NCBI RefSeq assembly: GCF_015207005.2
Contig: NZ_JADEXS020000001.1
Location: 806,001-870,000, forward strand
Length of the DNA stretch: 64,000 nt
Origin: Desmonostoc muscorum LEGE 12446
GTDB lineage: Bacteria > Cyanobacteriota > Cyanobacteriia > Cyanobacteriales > Nostocaceae
Direction of reading: 5' to 3'
The notes under the pieces are model-generated. The model did no database searches, was not told the DNA's origin, and saw only the letters and a program-made list of their open reading frames with translations. Position numbers and translations under genes: made by a program. This document shows positions 35,830 to 44,334 of this stretch, piece by piece (within the stretch, counting starts at the first letter, position 1; each line of letters opens with the position of its first letter).

Positions 35830-35979
35830 TTAATAGTATTTCTTTTTAGCCTTCCCGTAGTAGTAGTAGTCTTCGTCTTCAGGAAGAAAGTACAAGTAAT
35901 CTGCTCCACCTGCTAAAAGTTGTTGTTCCTCTGTGGATAGCTCCACAAGTAAATCAGACATGAGAATTTTATTTGACAT
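35830..35979 (-). CDS. Double-glycine leader peptide with Tyr/acidic/Lys core
   Basis: 49 residues from ATG 35979, preceded by AAGTAAGTGAGGT. The leader MSNKILMSDLLVELSTEEQQ plus LLAGG differs at only 3 of 25 positions from that of the 36608-36793 precursor. The 24-residue core is ADYLYFLPEDEDYYYYGKAK then KKYY: a hydrophobic start, an acidic centre, four Tyr in a row and a Lys/Tyr tail. Part of the precursor series. The near-identical leader with an unrelated core points to duplication of the gene followed by replacement of the core. Confidence 0.88.
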   Translation of the reverse strand: MSNKILMSDLLVELSTEEQQLLAGGADYLYFLPEDEDYYYYGKAKKKYY

Positions 35980-36290
35980 AATGCTTGACCTCACTTACTT
36001 TTATAGGTCTTCGACACTTATGTAGAAAAATTAAATCATAAGTGTTGTATACCTACACTTTTATTTATAAGTTTATATATTCCAAAATTCATTATCCTAA
36101 AGTTAGATAAATCCAGAAATAAAAATGCTAAATATCTAACTTTAAGTTGACAAAAAATAGGATAATTATTTTGGTGTTTACTATGAAAAAAATAGAAATA
36201 CTTTTAATAAAAATATTTCACCTATATCAATATTATAAATAATCGTATGTGTTAATTTTAATTACAATCATTCATAGTATAGTGCTAAAT

Positions 36291-36333
36291 AAATAGCACT
36301 AATCGCGGTAAAGTACCTTGATCGGTGCTATTT
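36291..36333 (-). promoter_or_regulatory. Conserved stem-loop between precursor genes, copy 2
   Basis: AAATAGCAC / GTGCTATTT with an inner GGTA-AAG-TACC hairpin. It corresponds to 35495-35527. Surrounding segments are also related between the two spacers, so the unit of duplication was a whole gene plus spacer of roughly 0.8 kb. Confidence 0.55.
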
Positions 36334-36607
36334 ATAACTACAGCATTAAATTTTACTCTCAAAGAGGTACTGATCAATTAGTCAAAACTATCTGTCTTTG
36401 GAGTCAAAACTGAATAGAAAAGTAAGGACTTTACTTGTACTTGGCAGTTTCTTTTCTGTTCTCTGGTTTGTTGATTTAATGCTTCAAGAGAATATAGGAG
36501 ACTAGCAAAACTCAATACCTGATTAATCTTGAGTAAATTGTGTGAGTATCCTAGCTTCTCTCACTAATTGCAAAGTACGTTTGACAACAAACCTATTGGG
36601 TAGTTTC

Positions 36608-36793
36608 TTAACCTTCAGGTGGATTATTTCTCAGTTCTTCAATGAGAGTGGTATTATCTGTTGTCTTCTTTTTTTCTTTTTTGGTTTCTCCTGTGTCATT
36701 ATCATTACCATCATCTGCTCCGCCGGCTAAAAGCTGTTGTTCCTCTGTGGATAATTCCACAAGTAAATCAGATGCGATCATTTTATTGGACAT
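36608..36793 (-). CDS. Double-glycine leader peptide with charged core
   Basis: 61 residues from ATG 36793, preceded by AAGTAAGTGAGGTGA. The leader MSNKMIASDLLVELSTEEQQ plus LLAGG is the consensus of the series. The 36-residue core is polar: DDGNDNDTGE, then KKEKKK, then TTDNTTLIEELRNNPPEG. It has no Cys and no aromatic residue, unlike its neighbours, so one shared chemical modification for all cores is unlikely. Exported through the C39 transporter by inference from the leader. Confidence 0.88.
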   Translation of the reverse strand: MSNKMIASDLLVELSTEEQQLLAGGADDGNDNDTGETKKEKKKTTDNTTLIEELRNNPPEG

Positions 36794-36816
36794 AAATTAT
36801 TCACCTCACTTACTTA

Positions 36817-36837
36817 CATAGGTGGATAACACCTATG
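36817..36837 (-). promoter_or_regulatory. Leader hairpin upstream of the charged-core precursor
   Basis: A perfect 8-bp stem CATAGGTG / CACCTATG with a 5-base loop, immediately before AAGTAAGTGAGG on the minus strand. It could control access of ribosomes to the start. Confidence 0.6.
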
Positions 36838-37103
36838 CTTTTATTATTAATTAATCATATTCATTTTTAATGCATCTAAAGTTAGAAAAAAACTTAAAAA
36901 AAACTACTTCTTTCGATTCAGAGTTATCATATATAAATTTAGTATTATTTAATTTGTTTTTTGTTTATAAATTTTATAATTAATACTTTTTGTCCCTGGC
37001 TTTTAATTAAAATATATCAAACTTCAGGTAAATTTAAGTTCTAGTTGTAGAAAATTAATCATAATCTATCCACAACTAGAACTTATTCTGAAAAAAATAA
37101 AAT

Positions 37104-37421
37104 TTATGATAACAAACCCTTTATTATATTATTAATCACATCGGTTAAAATATTTTTAGTTTGATCCGTTTTAGGCATACCAGATGTGATAGAAAATCCT
37201 ATTGTAGTTTGTGACAAATTATATCCAGTTTTTTGTGATGAACTATCACCGGTTGCAAAATTTAAGTTACTATATGCGTCAGTTTGAATGTTAGTTTGCT
37301 GAATTATAAAGTTGCTTTCACTTAGTATATTTGTGCTTTGTCCAGCAGATGAGGCTTCCTGTTCTTCTTCAGACAGTTCCCTCAGCAACTCAGATTTTTG
37401 AGATTCAGTATTTTCAGACAT
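37104..37421 (-). CDS. Divergent precursor-like peptide linked to the exporter gene
   Basis: 105 residues from ATG 37421, with GAGGAG upstream, 30 bases after the C39 exporter stop and so probably cotranscribed with it. The N-terminus SQKSELLRELSEEEQEASSA resembles the leaders of the other precursors up to the acidic EEEQ, but then reads SSAGQ instead of LLAGG, so a canonical double-glycine site is missing. The remainder is Asn/Ser/Thr/Gln-rich with amphipathic parts and a hydrophobic end (ILTDVINNIIKGLLS). It may be cut after the AG, be cut poorly, or act as an accessory peptide rather than a product. Confidence 0.8.
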   Translation of the reverse strand: MSENTESQKSELLRELSEEEQEASSAGQSTNILSESNFIIQQTNIQTDAYSNLNFATGDSSSQKTGYNLSQTTIGFSITSGMPKTDQTKNILTDVINNIIKGLLS

Positions 37422-37451
37422 AGTTTTATCTCCTCACGCTGATTAAAATTT

Positions 37452-39620
37452 TTACAGTGACAAAAACTTTAAATGCTCTCCTGGTTGAGAGAGAAAAGTT
37501 TCTGGCGTACCTTGTAATTGCACCCGACCTTTATCCAACAGCACGATCCAATCAGCCCGATTAATAACGCTAGGACGGTGCGTGATCATAATCGTAGTTT
37601 TGCCTTTTCGGTATTCTAAAAGCCGATCTAGTACATGAGATTCACTTATTGGATCGAGTCCAGCAGTGGCTTCATCTAAAATTAGTACAGGTGGATTAGT
37701 GAGGATACCTCTGGCGATCGCCAAGCGTTGTCTTTGTCCACCAGAAAGATTTGCTCCAAATTCTCCTAAAACAGTTTGATAGTTATTTGGAAGTTGACTG
37801 ATAAACTCGTCTGCATCAGCTATCTGGCAAGCTTTGACAATTTCTTCAAAGGATATGTAAGGGCTTCCTAAGCGGAAGTTTTCCAAAATCGAGCGACTCC
37901 AGAAGTGAGGTTCTTGGGGTACATAAATTACTTGTTGTCTTAAGCAATCAAGGGCAAGGTCTTGGATGTTAAAAAAACCAATACGAATATTGCCAGATTG
38001 GGCTTCATATAAGCCTGCGATTAATTTTGCTAAAGTACTTTTGCCACAGCCTGACTCACCAATCAAAGCAATAGCTTTTCCTCCAGGAAGTTTAAGAGAA
38101 AAATCTTCTATTAAGTCAACTCTGCCAGCGTGGTGAAATTGGAGATGTGAACAACGAATATCTGCATCACCAGAGATTTGAGCAAACGGCTTTTGGCGAT
38201 CGCCGGACGCTTCCGGTGTAGTATCGATAACTTCCAATAAACGAGTAATTGCTGTTTGGGAACGAATATAATCATCTGCTAAGCCAACTATAGAGTTAAT
38301 TAAGGCGAAAACGTTGATTTGTAAGGCGTTAAAAGCCAGCATTTGACCTATACTTAATTCCTTATTAATCACCAAAATGCTTCCTAGCCCAAGCAAAATT
38401 ATGCCGCCAATACTCGATATCAGTCTGGCTATGGTGCCGTTGATAATTGCAATTTGCATAGTGCTGAAAGTCAGATTGGCGAGGCGGCCAAAACGACTTT
38501 GAAATTCTTCCCAGAATTGGGGAGCGGCGTTTGTGGTTTTAACTACCTGTGCGCCCTTAAATGTTTCCACTAAAACACCTTGATTTTCCGAACCCAAAAC
38601 CAAAGCGCTGCGTGTTTTTTGTTGGAGGATGGGTAAGAAAGGCAGGCTAGATATGGCCATTAACAAGGCGATGAAAAGAACTGCTAATGTTAGTCGCCAG
38701 CTATAAAACAGCATGAAGCAAAAAGAAACTACTGCAATGAAAAACTGGCTAGGTAAAAGAACTACTATCTCTGATATCAACTGGTTGATAATATTGATAT
38801 CTCGCAGTCGGCTGGTGATTTCGCCACTGCGGCGGGCTTCATAATAATTTAAGGGCAATTGGAGAATTTTTCGCCCAAACTCCAAGACTAGCCCTAATTG
38901 CAGCCGTTGACTAAAATGAGAGATCATTATGGCTTGCAATACTTGCAATCCACTACTGAACAAGCTCATAACAACTACGCCTGAGACAATAACAGTCAGT
39001 AACTGAGTATCTCCGCGTACTAAGACATCATCTGTAAGCAGTTGTATGAGGATGGGAGTACCTAAAGCTAGTACACCTAAGACAATGTTGAGCATCAAAA
39101 CCTGACTCAACAGCCCACGATAAGGCAAAATACGCACTAAAAAGCGCCTCAAGCCACCTTTTTCTTGTTCTTGGGGCTGCTCAAAAAACCGATCTGGATC
39201 TGGCTCCAGCAAAAGCATAACGCCATTCCAAGCTTTTGTTAACTCTTCTCGGTTGACATAACGGATGCCTACACCTGGATCGGCAATAACGTATTTCTTG
39301 CCCCGTTTGTTGTATAAAACAACCCAGTGGTGACCATGCCAATGAATAATCGCTGGCAGAGATATTTCTGTGATTCTGTCTATAATTGCTGGTGAAGCTT
39401 TAACTGCCCTGGCATTAAAACCTAAAGTCTCAGAGCCGCGTTTTAGACCTAGTAAAGTTGTTCCTAGCTGTCCAGTTCCCACTGCTTCTCGGCTGCGATT
39501 AATGCTTAAAAAACGCCCGTAATGTTTGGAAATCGAGGCCAGACAAGCTGCACCACAATCTTCTTCACTTAACTGGGAAACGCACTGGTAATTTTTATGA
39601 AGTTTCAATTGACGAAACAT
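37452..39620 (-). CDS. ABC exporter with N-terminal C39 peptidase (bacteriocin type)
   Basis: 722 residues from ATG 39620 (a TTG further upstream is less likely). Domain order: C39 cysteine peptidase (about 1-150) with catalytic Cys in QLSEEDCGAACL, His in HWHGHHWVVL and Asp in VIADPGVGI; a transmembrane domain of about six helices (160-450); and the ATPase with Walker A LIGESGCGKSTL, signature NLSGGQRQRLAIARG and Walker B VLILDEATAGLD. It would cleave leaders after double glycine and export the core, with the HlyD protein as adaptor. It stands 163 bases after the HlyD gene and 30 before the divergent precursor. Confidence 0.95.
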   Translation of the reverse strand: MFRQLKLHKNYQCVSQLSEEDCGAACLASISKHYGRFLSINRSREAVGTGQLGTTLLGLKRGSETLGFNARAVKASPAIIDRITEISLPAIIHWHGHHWVVLYNKRGKKYVIADPGVGIRYVNREELTKAWNGVMLLLEPDPDRFFEQPQEQEKGGLRRFLVRILPYRGLLSQVLMLNIVLGVLALGTPILIQLLTDDVLVRGDTQLLTVIVSGVVVMSLFSSGLQVLQAIMISHFSQRLQLGLVLEFGRKILQLPLNYYEARRSGEITSRLRDINIINQLISEIVVLLPSQFFIAVVSFCFMLFYSWRLTLAVLFIALLMAISSLPFLPILQQKTRSALVLGSENQGVLVETFKGAQVVKTTNAAPQFWEEFQSRFGRLANLTFSTMQIAIINGTIARLISSIGGIILLGLGSILVINKELSIGQMLAFNALQINVFALINSIVGLADDYIRSQTAITRLLEVIDTTPEASGDRQKPFAQISGDADIRCSHLQFHHAGRVDLIEDFSLKLPGGKAIALIGESGCGKSTLAKLIAGLYEAQSGNIRIGFFNIQDLALDCLRQQVIYVPQEPHFWSRSILENFRLGSPYISFEEIVKACQIADADEFISQLPNNYQTVLGEFGANLSGGQRQRLAIARGILTNPPVLILDEATAGLDPISESHVLDRLLEYRKGKTTIMITHRPSVINRADWIVLLDKGRVQLQGTPETFLSQPGEHLKFLSL

Positions 39621-39783
39621 GACCACCAGACCTATCAAAAAATTGGTTGACAAAGTTAGTAGAGCAATTAGAGCAGTTTTTAGGTATTTAGATCGGCATT
39701 GAGATGGGAAATAGGGAATAGGGAGTGGTGTAGTTTAATTAGTGGAAAAGTGCTGTGATGTTTGGTAAAGTTCAATTCTGAGA

Positions 39784-41292
39784 TTAAAAATCCGTGATTA
39801 ATCTAGCTTTTCTCAGAATGAACTGAAGTACCGTTTCTTGGCGGGAAATGATATCAGCTCTACCCTCCATACCAGATTTCAGATGACATTGCCGATCGCC
39901 TCTGGCCAAATATAAACTCTGCGGCTGAATGCTGACTTCATAGGCAACCGCTTGTGGAACGCTGGAATCTGCACTCTTTTTCGCAATTGGTAGGGCGTCT
40001 GGTGCGATTGTTTCGACAATTCCTTGAAGAGTGCCATAGTCTGGATAAGGACAAGCAGAAACCTGCATTTTAACTTTTTGTCCTGGTTTCACCTTGTCAA
40101 TATCTTGAGCCGGCACATAAGCTTTGATTAGTACTGGGGCATGAAGAGGAGCAATATTGGCGATCGCTTCACTTGGTTGGACTACCTGCCCTGGGTTGCG
40201 AAGATTTAATTGTAGTAATGTTCCTTCGATTGGCGATCGAATTATACTTTTATTCAAGTCGGTTTCTACTTGTTGCAGTTCTTTGCTAGTGTTAGCGAGC
40301 TGCTTTTGGAGTTCAAGGCGTTGCTGCAACAGAGTTTCTCGTTCTTTTTTCAAATCTGCTAAGGTAGCTTCACCCTTTGCTTTTTCTTGGTTAATCTGTT
40401 CAGATGCCACAATTACAAGAGCATCACTAGGATTGATAGCGGTTTTAGCTTTCTCTAGGTTCGTTTGGGCAACCTTAAAAGCTTGTTCTTTTTCCTCTAA
40501 AAGAGTTTTAGCACTAACTTTAGCTTGTTCTAGCTTCGCCTCAGCAGACTTTACCTCTTGTTGTTTTTCCTCAAACAGAGTCCGAGAAACAGCTCCCGAC
40601 GCTACTATCGGTTGCAATCGCTCTTGTTGCACCTTTGCTAACGTTAAAGCTGCTTCAGCTTCTTGCACAGTTGCTGTTAATACTTTTTCTTTTTGTAATC
40701 GCTCTAACTGTACCCTGGTTAACACTAAAGCTGTTTGTGCCTGCGTCATATCAGCTCTAGCTTTAATTTGCTGGTCTTGATAGTTGCGTTGGGTACCATT
40801 TAGCTGAGCTTGTGCAGCGATGAGCGTGCGATTAATTAAGTCTGTCTGCGCTGCAATCTGAGCATCTATTTCACGAATTTGAGCATCAATTTGACTTAGT
40901 TGTAATTTACTCTGCCCAATACTATTTTGTAGTTGGCGCTTTTGAGCTTGAAGGCTGGAATCATCAACATAAGCAATAGCTTCCCCTTTAGTTACTAGCT
41001 GATTTTCTTTAGTTTCTATCTTTTCAATAATGCCAGCAACGGCAGACTGAACAACGCGCAGTTCTCCTACAGGTCGAATACTGGCAGGGACTTTGACTGT
41101 AACTTTGTAACTGAGAACAGATGTTAGACTGACCCCTGCGACAAAAATACTCAACAGAACTCCCCCTGCAATGTTTGTCCATTGACCAATACGAGGGAGA
41201 AACTCGTGAACGTCAACTAAATGAAGCTGGTCTGGTAATGGTTCATTAGATTTATTCTCTGAATAGTTTTCCTCGCGGCGTAAAAAGTTCAC
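39784..41292 (-). CDS. HlyD family secretion adaptor
   Basis: 502 residues from GTG 41292. A short cytoplasmic N-terminus is followed by one membrane helix (NIAGGVLLSIFVAGVSLTSVL, about 40-60), a lipoyl-like half (VVQSAVAGIIEKIETKENQL), a very long coiled coil (about 105-345, Gln/Ala/Leu/Lys-rich) and the closing half with SIIRSPIEGTLLQLNLRNPG and the beta-barrel (PVLIKAYVPAQDIDKVKPGQ). It links the C39 exporter to an outer-membrane channel or the periplasm. The outer-membrane TolC-like protein is not in the window. Confidence 0.93.
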   Translation of the reverse strand: MNFLRREENYSENKSNEPLPDQLHLVDVHEFLPRIGQWTNIAGGVLLSIFVAGVSLTSVLSYKVTVKVPASIRPVGELRVVQSAVAGIIEKIETKENQLVTKGEAIAYVDDSSLQAQKRQLQNSIGQSKLQLSQIDAQIREIDAQIAAQTDLINRTLIAAQAQLNGTQRNYQDQQIKARADMTQAQTALVLTRVQLERLQKEKVLTATVQEAEAALTLAKVQQERLQPIVASGAVSRTLFEEKQQEVKSAEAKLEQAKVSAKTLLEEKEQAFKVAQTNLEKAKTAINPSDALVIVASEQINQEKAKGEATLADLKKERETLLQQRLELQKQLANTSKELQQVETDLNKSIIRSPIEGTLLQLNLRNPGQVVQPSEAIANIAPLHAPVLIKAYVPAQDIDKVKPGQKVKMQVSACPYPDYGTLQGIVETIAPDALPIAKKSADSSVPQAVAYEVSIQPQSLYLARGDRQCHLKSGMEGRADIISRQETVLQFILRKARLITDF

Positions 41293-42366
41293 GCTATTGC
41301 ACCTTTTGTGTTGAATTGATACATGAAAAAATCAGCCTTATCTAATGTCAACCTCAAACCTCTTTTGCCTCAAAGCAAATTATTCGACATAACTTTATTC
41401 CAAATGGCAGGCGACAGAAAATATATATCTTTGGTAATAGCTCACAGAGCATAGTGGAGATTTAAAGCTCATGTTAGCGTCGCAATAAGTAATAGATTGC
41501 TAATCGCTAATTAGGTCTTTAAGATTATTCCAATCCGAAATACCCTGTAACAATGACTGTTTGCTGGATTCAAGAATGAAAAAGTGACAGATGCTGATAA
41601 AAGTTGCCAAGCATAATGTTTTCCGATTGTCTATAATTAATGAAGGGGCAAGAGAAAGATATACGCGATCCAAGCGAATTTATCTTTCTCAGGATTCAAA
41701 CGCTGATAATGCGTTAAGAAGACGGAGGAGAACGCTCAAACTCCCTCAAAGTCCTCACTTACGTTGAGCGAGTTCCTATCAACTCCTCCTACCCCCTTTT
41801 TATTTGCCAACAAAAGGATTTCAACAACAAACCTGCATCTCGGTATCTAGATGTTTACTTGATATGTAGAGGAAAGTAACAAGCAAGTCGTGAAATTACT
41901 TAGCGATACACTGCTTGTATTTATTTGGAATTCTGGTCAGGTAAGGAAGAAAGGATAAAAAATTGATTCACTTTTTACGGGTGAAAAATATTACTTGCAA
42001 TTTCCTCTCTTATACCCATCTACCCAAACTATTTTGGTAGATGATGAAGATGTAGAAAAACTCTGAAATCTGGGGTTTTTTAACTGGTATAACAAGTATA
42101 AGCTTGGAATGCCAAGATTATCCAGCACCCCCATAATAATAGAGTGGGTGGTGCTGTCTGGAGAAATCACACAAGTAGTCTTTGCAAAATCAGCTATTCA
42201 GTTCACAATTGCAGATTTCAGCTAAGAGAAGTCAGAAAAGGTAAAAGTTAAAAAGTACAAGCAAGATTTTTGACGTTTTATTTTTTACTTTCTCTTCTTT
42301 TTCCGCCTACATTTGCTAAACGCTGTGATATTATTGCTGATTTTCTCAGATTGCCTGTTAGAGTTG
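41293..42366. other. 1.07-kb spacer between adaptor and first precursor
   Basis: No gene is seen on either strand. The region contains the three-hairpin element at 41653-41789 and is otherwise AT-rich. A promoter for the HlyD-exporter operon should lie upstream of 41292. Confidence 0.6.
41653..41789 (+). ncRNA. Candidate structured RNA, three consecutive hairpins
   Basis: Hairpin 1: AGAAAGATA (41653-41661) / TATCTTTCT (41681-41689), perfect 9 bp. Hairpin 2: AACGC / GCGTT around TGATAAT (about 41699-41715). Hairpin 3: GGAGGAG (41724-41730) / CTCCTCC (41783-41789), extended by GAACGCTCAA / TTGAGCG-AGTTC with a two-base bulge and a 24-base loop containing AGTCCTCAC. CCCCCTTTTTATTT follows directly, so a plus-strand transcript could end here. 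I do not recognise an Rfam family; the loop recalls the ACUCCUCAC motif of Yfr1 only loosely. The strand is inferred from the T-run. Confidence 0.5.
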
Positions 42367-42642
42367 TTAAATGTATGCATTGGTCAAGGTTAGCCCTGGG
42401 AAGCCACTTGGTACTGCCCCCAAGGTCAACTGAGCTACTCCAGCGGTTGTAACCTGCTCAAGAGTGCCTGCGCTAGAAGCAGTGCTGCCATCAGGACCAG
42501 ACTCAGTTGCACCGTCTAAACTCGCAAGTCTGTTAGCGAAATTGGTGGCATCTATCTGATTGTCAGTACCGCCAGAGAGTAGTTCTTGTTGCTCATCAGA
42601 TAAATTGATCAACAACTCAAATGCATTGATTGAATTTGACAT
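42367..42642 (-). CDS. Double-glycine leader peptide with Ala/Gly/Ser/Thr-rich core
   Basis: 91 residues from ATG 42642, preceded by AAGTGAGGCTAAATAATC. The leader NAFELLINLSDEQQELLSGG is a variant of the series (LLSGG). The 66-residue core is weakly acidic at first (TDNQIDATNFANRLASLDGA) and becomes hydrophobic and Gly/Ala-rich at the end (GVAQLTLGAVPSGFPGLTLT), more like a classical class II bacteriocin than its siblings. It lies upstream of the adaptor gene, separated by about 1.1 kb, so it probably has its own promoter. A 15-base hairpin stands before its ribosome-binding site. Confidence 0.87.
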   Translation of the reverse strand: MSNSINAFELLINLSDEQQELLSGGTDNQIDATNFANRLASLDGATESGPDGSTASSAGTLEQVTTAGVAQLTLGAVPSGFPGLTLTNAYI

Positions 42643-42669
42643 GATTATTTAGCCTCACTTACGTAATTC

Positions 42670-42684
42670 GGTGGTTTGACCACC
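42670..42684 (-). promoter_or_regulatory. Leader hairpin upstream of the 42367-42642 precursor
   Basis: A perfect GGTGGT / ACCACC stem with a 3-base loop, just upstream of the AAGTGAGG ribosome-binding context shared by the series. Confidence 0.55.
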
Positions 42685-43098
42685 TAAGACCCAACTATAG
42701 GGATTGTTTGTCAGGATTTCATAAACCTGGAGACATAATTGAAAATTGAATTTTTGCTTCTCAAGGTAGATATAAAATCTTTTATTTGTTTTAGATATGG
42801 CAATACGGTAGAGCAAGTATGGTCAATATTTAGTGTTTTTGAAATTATTTAGAGTCTTTGAACATATATTCAGGGATTTTGGATATCCACAAGCACAGCT
42901 TTTATATTGATCTAGAAAAGTTTGGTGTCTAGGCATACCTCATGGTAGACATCGATCTTTTATCATTCATTGAAGAGACATGCTATCAATAAACGTTCAA
43001 ACGTCCACCAATTTTCGATTGTTGCAAAATTGTGTATGTATTTTGTAGCAATTACCAACTACATGACGTACAGAAATTTGTAGGGGCGCATAGCTATG

Positions 43099-43303
43099 CA
43101 TAGGTGTCAACTTAACGTGAAACTCTTGTCAAGACGTGATATTGAGTTCATTTACTTACCGTTACTCACCGCGTTACCCCACCCTAACCCTCCCCTTGTA
43201 AAGGGGAGGGAACTAGATTTCTTTTTCCCCCCAATCCATCGGGGGGATTAAGGGGGGTAAAGCGTATGTGGGACAAGCGTTTGAGCTTAAGTTGACACCA
43301 ATG
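43099..43303. mobile_element. 205-bp MITE inserted in a palindrome, 9-bp target duplication
   Basis: The ends CATAGGTGTCAACTTAA and TTAAGTTGACACCAATG are inverted copies with one mismatch. They are flanked by ATAGCTATG at 43090-43098 and 43304-43312. Removing the element restores the palindrome GTAGGGGCGCATAG / CTATGCGCTCCTAC. The interior has the CCCTAACCCTCCCCTTGTAA fold-back core also seen in three other elements of the window. There is no coding capacity. Confidence 0.92.
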
Positions 43304-43336
43304 ATAGCTATGCGCTCCTACCTTGCACTCGAATAA

Positions 43337-44038
43337 CTAAAAAACTAAATTACTTAAAAAGAAAGCAAGAGCCGCACTTCCTAAAGGAACTGTTAAATTG
43401 TCAATACCCAGAAATGAAAAAGCTTCTAAAGCAGTAGCAATTAATGCCACCACGAGTGATATTGTCCAAGTTTGCCAACTGTTTCCTTGAGTTCCAACTA
43501 AAATCAAACTGCTGACAATATAGCTAACAAGCATCATAGTCAAGGAGCCTTCCCAACTTTTTTCTGCCCCAAAGACTTTGTACTTGTGTTTACCAAAACG
43601 CTGACCAATTAAGGCTGCTAATCCATCTCCCCAAGTCATGACTAAAATTCCTAGTGCTGCGTATTGCGGTTGTTCCAAGTACCAGAAGCAGGCAATTAAG
43701 ATACCGAAACTCACAGAGTAAAAAAATGTCCCTAAACTTTGACGCCCAACGCTATTAATACCAGGAAGAATGGGAAATCGGTAAGACAATAAGGTGATTG
43801 CGCTTGCTAAAATCGAGGCTGTTATTCCGACGCTAGGGGGAATATCCAGCCACCAAGCCAGTAGAATCACATTACCAGTGCCTATATGAACTATCTTGCG
43901 GACAATTTCTGGTTCGCCATTAGTAAAGCGGTTTACTACCCATGCAATTATGAGGATGAATAACACCCAAATTGCAGCGCCCGCAATTTGTAGCCATAAA
44001 ACCGGAATTGAGGTGAAGTCAGACAATATAATCAGCAA
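43337..44038 (-). CDS. Phytol/polyprenol kinase family protein (VTE5-like)
   Basis: 233 residues with about seven membrane helices. The family motif is present: EIVRKIVHIGTGNVILLAWW near the N-terminus and the nucleotide-binding MTWGDGLAALIGQRFGKHKY followed by GAEKSWEGSLTMML. In plants VTE5 and in cyanobacteria its homologue phosphorylate phytol released from chlorophyll for tocopherol and chlorophyll re-use, using CTP. The start is uncertain: the frame opens with TTG codons (44038 and 44026) and no good ATG. Confidence 0.85.
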   Translation of the reverse strand: MLIILSDFTSIPVLWLQIAGAAIWVLFILIIAWVVNRFTNGEPEIVRKIVHIGTGNVILLAWWLDIPPSVGITASILASAITLLSYRFPILPGINSVGRQSLGTFFYSVSFGILIACFWYLEQPQYAALGILVMTWGDGLAALIGQRFGKHKYKVFGAEKSWEGSLTMMLVSYIVSSLILVGTQGNSWQTWTISLVVALIATALEAFSFLGIDNLTVPLGSAALAFFLSNLVF

Positions 44039-44099
44039 GGATACAACAAGATGAAAATTTTTCCCTCTATTACTAATTTATAAGATTTAGGTAACTCTA

Positions 44100-44324
44100 A
44101 TGAAACTACTATTAATTTTGCTGATTCGCGGCTATCGAATGTTTATCTCGCCGTTGTTTCCTCCGAGTTGTCGTTTTCAACCAACTTGTTCGATGTATGC
44201 CATTCAAGCCATTGAACGATTTGGAGTATTACGTGGTAGCTGGATGGCAACCCTACGGATTTTGCGCTGTCATCCGTTTCACCCAGGTGGTTACGATCCG
44301 GTACCGGAGGTGAAAGAGGAGTAG
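44100..44324 (+). CDS. yidD: Membrane protein insertion efficiency factor YidD
   Basis: 74 residues, the usual size. The family signature runs through the whole protein: [20 protein letters not shown], then [19 protein letters not shown] and [16 protein letters not shown]. The three cysteines and the amphipathic N-terminal helix are conserved. YidD is a peripheral membrane protein that helps YidC insert membrane proteins. Here it is divergent from the phytol-kinase-like gene and not next to yidC or rnpA. Confidence 0.95.
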   Translation: MKLLLILLIRGYRMFISPLFPPSCRFQPTCSMYAIQAIERFGVLRGSWMATLRILRCHPFHPGGYDPVPEVKEE

Positions 44325-44334
44325 TCGGGGACGC

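Noticed and set aside
40157..40780. 207-codon plus-strand frame opposite the HlyD gene
   Set aside because: Antisense shadow of the coiled-coil region; Cys/Ser/Phe-rich composition typical of a reversed Gln/Lys/Ala-rich gene.
41690..41715. GGATTCAAACG resembling a tRNA T-arm
   Set aside because: No acceptor stem, D-arm or anticodon arm can be drawn around it; it belongs to the three-hairpin element.
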